From JBDUDR01 sp040002845 (GTDB lineage Bacteria; Actinomycetota; Actinomycetes; Propionibacteriales; Nocardioidaceae), in NCBI GenBank assembly GCA_040002845.1, contig JBDUDR010000131.1:1-8317 (forward strand): 8,317 nt of DNA. The letters run 5' to 3'. A program made the translations under genes and the position numbers. Shown in pieces: positions 5,872-8,317 of the stretch; the stretch's first letter is position 1; the number at the start of each line of letters is the position of its first letter. The notes under the pieces are model-generated. The model was not told where the DNA came from, made no database searches, and worked only from the letters and a program-made list of their open reading frames with translations.

Positions 5872-6522
5872 TTACTCGCTCACCTTGCGGGATGGCTTGG
5901 CAGCTGCCGCCAACTCGGCAGACGCACGCCGGCGCCGCAATAGCCAGACGCCTATGCCCAGCAGGATCAGGATGGCGATGGTGACGGCCGCACCGCGACC
6001 AACCAGCGAGGCGACCCGCTCGTAGGACGTGCCGGCCAGGTAGCCGATCAGGCAGAACCCGACACCCCAGACGAGCCCGCCGGCGGCGTTGAACGCCAAG
6101 AATCTGCGGTAGCGCATCCGGCTGAGCCCGGCCAGACCTGGCATCGCGGCCCGCAAGAACGCCGTGAATCGCGCCAGGAAGACCGCCGGGCCGCCCCGCT
6201 CGCGCAACATGCGTTGCGCGGCGTCGAGCCGGACGCGAAACCGGTCCAGGCGTCTCCATCCGATCAGGCGGGGACCGACGATTCGTCCGACCTCGTAGCC
6301 GACCGTGTCACCCACGACCGCGGCGATGAACACCAGCACGCACAACGTCGTCAACGACAGCCGGCCACTCGCGGCGAGCACCCCGCCGATCAGGACGGCC
6401 GTCTCTCCCGGGAGCACGAAGCCGATGAACACCGCGGCTTCGCCGAACACCAGCGCGAAGATGACTGCGTACGCACCGGCCGGCGGCATCGACCGGATCG
6501 CGTCGAGAACGGTCTGCAACAC
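5872..6522 (-). CDS. DedA-family (VTT domain) integral membrane protein
   Basis: This is a 216-residue polytopic inner-membrane protein. DedA proteins act in membrane homeostasis; some members are undecaprenyl-phosphate or phospholipid translocases, or need the proton-motive force. FGEAAVFIGFVLPGE carries E28 and E40, spaced as the essential acidic pair of E. coli YqjA. R118 and R124 in ARFTAFLR are spaced like its essential arginines. GDTVGYEVGR (71-80), the MPGLAGLSRM segment and FNAAGGLVWG (144-153) are further family marks. The C-terminus is basic and cytoplasmic. GTG 6522 (or TTG 6519) is chosen because VLDAIRSMPPAGAYAVIFAL matches how the family starts. A GTG at 6582 would add 20 atypical residues and would start inside the dyad at 6575-6588. 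The SD is weak; TACTCT six bases before GTG 6522 would fit a leaderless transcript. Confidence 0.85.
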   Translation of the reverse strand: MLQTVLDAIRSMPPAGAYAVIFALVFGEAAVFIGFVLPGETAVLIGGVLAASGRLSLTTLCVLVFIAAVVGDTVGYEVGRIVGPRLIGWRRLDRFRVRLDAAQRMLRERGGPAVFLARFTAFLRAAMPGLAGLSRMRYRRFLAFNAAGGLVWGVGFCLIGYLAGTSYERVASLVGRGAAVTIAILILLGIGVWLLRRRRASAELAAAAKPSRKVSE

Positions 6523-6552
6523 CGATCCAGAGTAGTCCGGCGGATACGTGCC

Positions 6553-6564
6553 CGCTGGCCAGCG
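6553..6564. promoter_or_regulatory. Perfect 12-bp palindrome in the DedA/Rrf2 divergent region
   Basis: CGCTGGCCAGCG is a perfect palindrome 31 bp upstream of the DedA start and 77 bp upstream of the Rrf2 start. It is all G/C except the two central-flanking T/A pairs, so chance is possible. Confidence 0.25.
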
Positions 6565-6574
6565 CGACCTGATG

Positions 6575-6588
6575 GACTGCACGCAGTC
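6575..6588. promoter_or_regulatory. Candidate operator between the DedA and Rrf2 genes
   Basis: GACTGC AC GCAGTC is a perfect dyad midway between the two divergent starts (53 bp from the DedA GTG at 6522, 52 bp from the Rrf2 ATG). This is a suitable place for the Rrf2 protein to control itself and the DedA gene. The link to Rrf2 is inference. Confidence 0.4.
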
Positions 6589-6640
6589 GTCCGGTTGGCC
6601 CGGGTTCGCGTATGTCGCCCATTCTGAGAGACTTGGTCGT

Positions 6641-7099
6641 ATGCGTGTTTCGGCGAAATCGGATTACGCGTTGCGGGCCCTCATCGAGATCGCGGCGCAT
6701 ACCGACGACGAGCCCGTGTCAGCCGAGGAACTGGGCCGACTACAGGGCATCCCACATGGCTTTCTGCAGGCCATCCTGGCCGATCTCCGGCGGGCGGGCA
6801 TCGTGTTGAGCCAGCGGGGACAGTCGGGCGGTTGGAAGATGCAGCGACCGCCAGACGAGGTCACCGTTGCAGACGTCATCCGGGCCGTTGACGGGCCACT
6901 GGTCAGCGTGCATGGCGTACGCCCCGAGAGCGTGACGTATAAGGACTCGGCAGTGGTGTTGCAGCCGGTCTGGATCGCCGCCAGGAGCAGTCTGCGCGAC
7001 GTGTTCGAGGTCGTGACCATTGCTCATCTAGCTGATGGAGAGCTGCCCGGATCCGTGGCCGCGATGGCCAAGCCCGAGGATGCCTGGCAACCGCACTGA
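6641..7099 (+). CDS. Rrf2-family transcriptional regulator without cysteines
   Basis: This is a 152-residue winged-helix DNA-binding protein. MRVSAKSDYALRALIEIAAH (1-20) is the classic Rrf2 first helix. The recognition HTH is at about 27-50 (SAEELGRLQGIPHGFLQAIL), the wing is SQRGQSGGWKM (57-67), and ITVADVIRAVDGP-like text follows (75-86). Relatives such as IscR, NsrR and RsrR hold an Fe-S cluster with cysteines after the wing. This protein has no cysteine anywhere, so it cannot bind a cluster through Cys and probably senses a small molecule or partner protein, as the Cys-metabolism regulator CymR does. The start is ATG 6641 with a modest GAGAG ten bases upstream (6626-6630). The downstream MBL gene begins 15 bp after its stop, implying one transcript. 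Confidence 0.88.
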   Translation: MRVSAKSDYALRALIEIAAHTDDEPVSAEELGRLQGIPHGFLQAILADLRRAGIVLSQRGQSGGWKMQRPPDEVTVADVIRAVDGPLVSVHGVRPESVTYKDSAVVLQPVWIAARSSLRDVFEVVTIAHLADGELPGSVAAMAKPEDAWQPH

Positions 7100-7114
7100 T
7101 GGGTGTGGGCCACG

Positions 7115-8104
7115 ATGGGTGACGCCCACGAAAGCGGCTCCGAGGCGGTGTCGGCCGGCCCGATCGACTTCACGAGTGGCGCACCGATCGTCGGCTCCCT
7201 TGACGCTCACTGGATTCATGGCTCGCGGTCTCCGCGACGCAACACCGATCCAAAGATCCAGGTGTACGCGTACGACCCGCATACATACGTGATCCGCCAG
7301 AACATGGCAGTGCACTACGAGGCGCCGTTCCTGTATCTGTTGTGCGGCAACGACCGGGCGCTGTTGCTGGACACGGGCGCAACCGCCGCCCCGAGCAGAT
7401 TCCCATTGCGGGAGACCGTGGACGGCATCTTGCAAGACTGGTTGACCGGGCATCCGCGGGATGCCTACGAGCTCGTCGTCGCGCACACCCATGGCCACTC
7501 GGACCACGTCGCGGGCGACTCGCAGTTCTACGCCCGGCCCACGACGACCGTGGTCGCGAAGGACGCGGCCTCGGTGGCGTCGTACTTCGGATTCTCGGGC
7601 TGGCCCGACGAGATCGTCCGGTTCGACCTCGGGGGCCGGGCTCTGGAAGTGACGGGATGCCCGGGTCACCAAGAGGCGTCGATCGCGGTGTACGACCCGT
7701 GGACCGGGTTCCTGGTCACGGGGGACACCGTGTATCCGGGTCGGTTGTACGTGCAGGACATGTCGGCGTTCATGGCGAGTCTGGACCGACTCGTGGCTCT
7801 GGCGAGATCGCGACCGGTGACGCATGTGATGGGTTGTCACATCGAGATGAGTCGTGCGCCTGGGCGGGACTATCCGATCGGCTCGAAGTACCAGCCCGAG
7901 GAGCCGCCGCTCCAGATGACGGTGGCACAGCTGACGGATGTCCGTGACGCGGCACAGCTGGTCAAGGACCGGCCCGGAGCACACGTGTTCGACGACTTCA
8001 TCATCTTCAACGGACCATGCAACGGGGCGGCAGCCGAGCAGCTGTTGAGGGCGCTGGGCAACAAGATCAGGGATCGCGCCACCACCCTGTGCGGCTCGCG
8101 CTAG
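7115..8104 (+). CDS. Metallo-beta-lactamase-fold hydrolase
   Basis: This 329-residue, probably cytoplasmic enzyme has no signal peptide. The HxHxDH zinc motif is H126-G-H128-S-D130-H131 within HTHGHSDH. The other expected ligands are H185 (CPGHQEASI), D204 (VTGDT) and H242 (MGCHIEMS), giving a complete dinuclear site. Strands before the motif (LYLLCGNDRALLLDTGAT, 73-90) are typical of the fold. The substrate cannot be read from sequence; the superfamily includes thioesterases, lactonases, glyoxalases and sulfur dioxygenases. The ATG at 7115 is preferred. GTG 7103 is in frame and adds only MWAT; GGGTGTGGG before the ATG is a poor SD. It lies 15 bp after the Rrf2 gene, which suggests that the regulator controls this enzyme. 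Confidence 0.88.
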   Translation: MGDAHESGSEAVSAGPIDFTSGAPIVGSLDAHWIHGSRSPRRNTDPKIQVYAYDPHTYVIRQNMAVHYEAPFLYLLCGNDRALLLDTGATAAPSRFPLRETVDGILQDWLTGHPRDAYELVVAHTHGHSDHVAGDSQFYARPTTTVVAKDAASVASYFGFSGWPDEIVRFDLGGRALEVTGCPGHQEASIAVYDPWTGFLVTGDTVYPGRLYVQDMSAFMASLDRLVALARSRPVTHVMGCHIEMSRAPGRDYPIGSKYQPEEPPLQMTVAQLTDVRDAAQLVKDRPGAHVFDDFIIFNGPCNGAAAEQLLRALGNKIRDRATTLCGSR

Positions 8105-8154
8105 GCCCGTGATCGGCGCGGCTGGCACTCTGGTCGGCGGAGGGCTGGCTCTGC

Positions 8155-8213
8155 CACAAAATGTGAGGGTAATGCTGTCCGGTGACCCCGTCGACTACCG
8201 GAACGTCGCACTT
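8155..8213. repeat. Intergenic repeat element, copy B
   Basis: Second copy of the 59-bp element, 51 bp after the MBL stop (copy A starts 54 bp after the PASTA-gene stop). Its own ends are also inverted but less exactly: CCACAAAATGTGA on the left and TCGCACTTGGG on the right. The rest of the 213 bp from 8105 to the window end holds no gene I can support. A reading frame from GTG 8109 stays open to the end, but its first half is this repeat. Confidence 0.5.
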
Positions 8214-8317
8214 GGGCTGCCCGGCGGGGATCGGCGGTCCGGCAGCGCTCACATCATCGTGCGGTGCACCCGACCCGATGCCGTTGCGGTTCAACGCATC
8301 CTCGCTGCATCGACAGG

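Noticed and set aside
5720..6025. Plus-strand frame through the convergent gap into the DedA gene
   Set aside because: It overlaps repeat copy A and is antisense to DedA; the apparent peptide similarity to the 8155 region is explained by the DNA repeat.
7028..8128. 366-residue minus-strand open frame opposite the MBL gene
   Set aside because: Although longer than the MBL gene, it is His/Arg-rich noise, while the plus strand has a complete zinc-ligand set.
8109..8317. Possible partial gene from GTG 8109 to the window end
   Set aside because: There is no ribosome-binding site, codon third-position bias is weak, and the first half is the repeated 59-bp element. Sequence beyond the window would be needed.

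Overview
The window comes from a high-GC actinobacterium. Codon third positions are strongly G/C, GTG and TTG starts are common, and the gene families are typical of Actinomycetota: a FadE5-type long acyl-CoA dehydrogenase, a SigE-family sigma factor, a DedA protein and an Rrf2 regulator. I see no rRNA, tRNA, CRISPR array, complete insertion sequence or phage gene. Genus cannot be fixed from the sequence. Propionibacteriales or a relative is a guess.

Left part (1-3700), lipid and PHA metabolism. A C-terminal gene remnant with an apparent one-base frameshift (1-144) is followed by a textbook acetoacetyl-CoA reductase (phaB, 272-1012, +). Convergent to it are a proline-rich two-TM membrane protein (1036-1674, -) and, upstream of that, a 620-residue acyl-CoA dehydrogenase of the FadE5 type (1730-3592, -), probably in one transcript. 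The acyl-CoA dehydrogenase promoter is the clearest regulatory region in the window: a good -35/-10 pair with one TACT-N4-AGTA dyad in the spacer and a second across the predicted start point.

Middle part (3700-5870), cell envelope and signalling. A small secreted protein (3798-4070, -, TTG start behind a perfect AGGAGG) is divergent from a SigE-family ECF-like sigma factor (best start TTG 4268). The sigma gene overlaps by ATGA a single-TM protein (4816-5730) whose extracytoplasmic part ends in a PASTA-like domain. The pair looks like a translationally coupled sigma factor and membrane sensor, possibly responding to the cell wall.

Right part (5870-8317). A DedA-family membrane protein (5872-6522, -) is divergent from an Rrf2-family regulator that has no cysteine at all (6641-7099, +), which is closely followed by a metallo-beta-lactamase-fold hydrolase (7115-8104, +). 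The DedA/Rrf2 intergenic region carries two perfect short dyads. A 59-bp sequence, about 69% identical between copies, occurs at 5784-5842 and 8155-8213, each roughly 50 bp after the stop codon of a plus-strand gene. It contains inverted CACAAAATGYGA-like ends and looks like a small repeat family or a transposon-end relic.

The most unusual items are the sigma/PASTA pair, the duplicated intergenic element, the double-operator fadE promoter and the cysteine-free Rrf2/MBL pair. None can be declared a new system without database searches.
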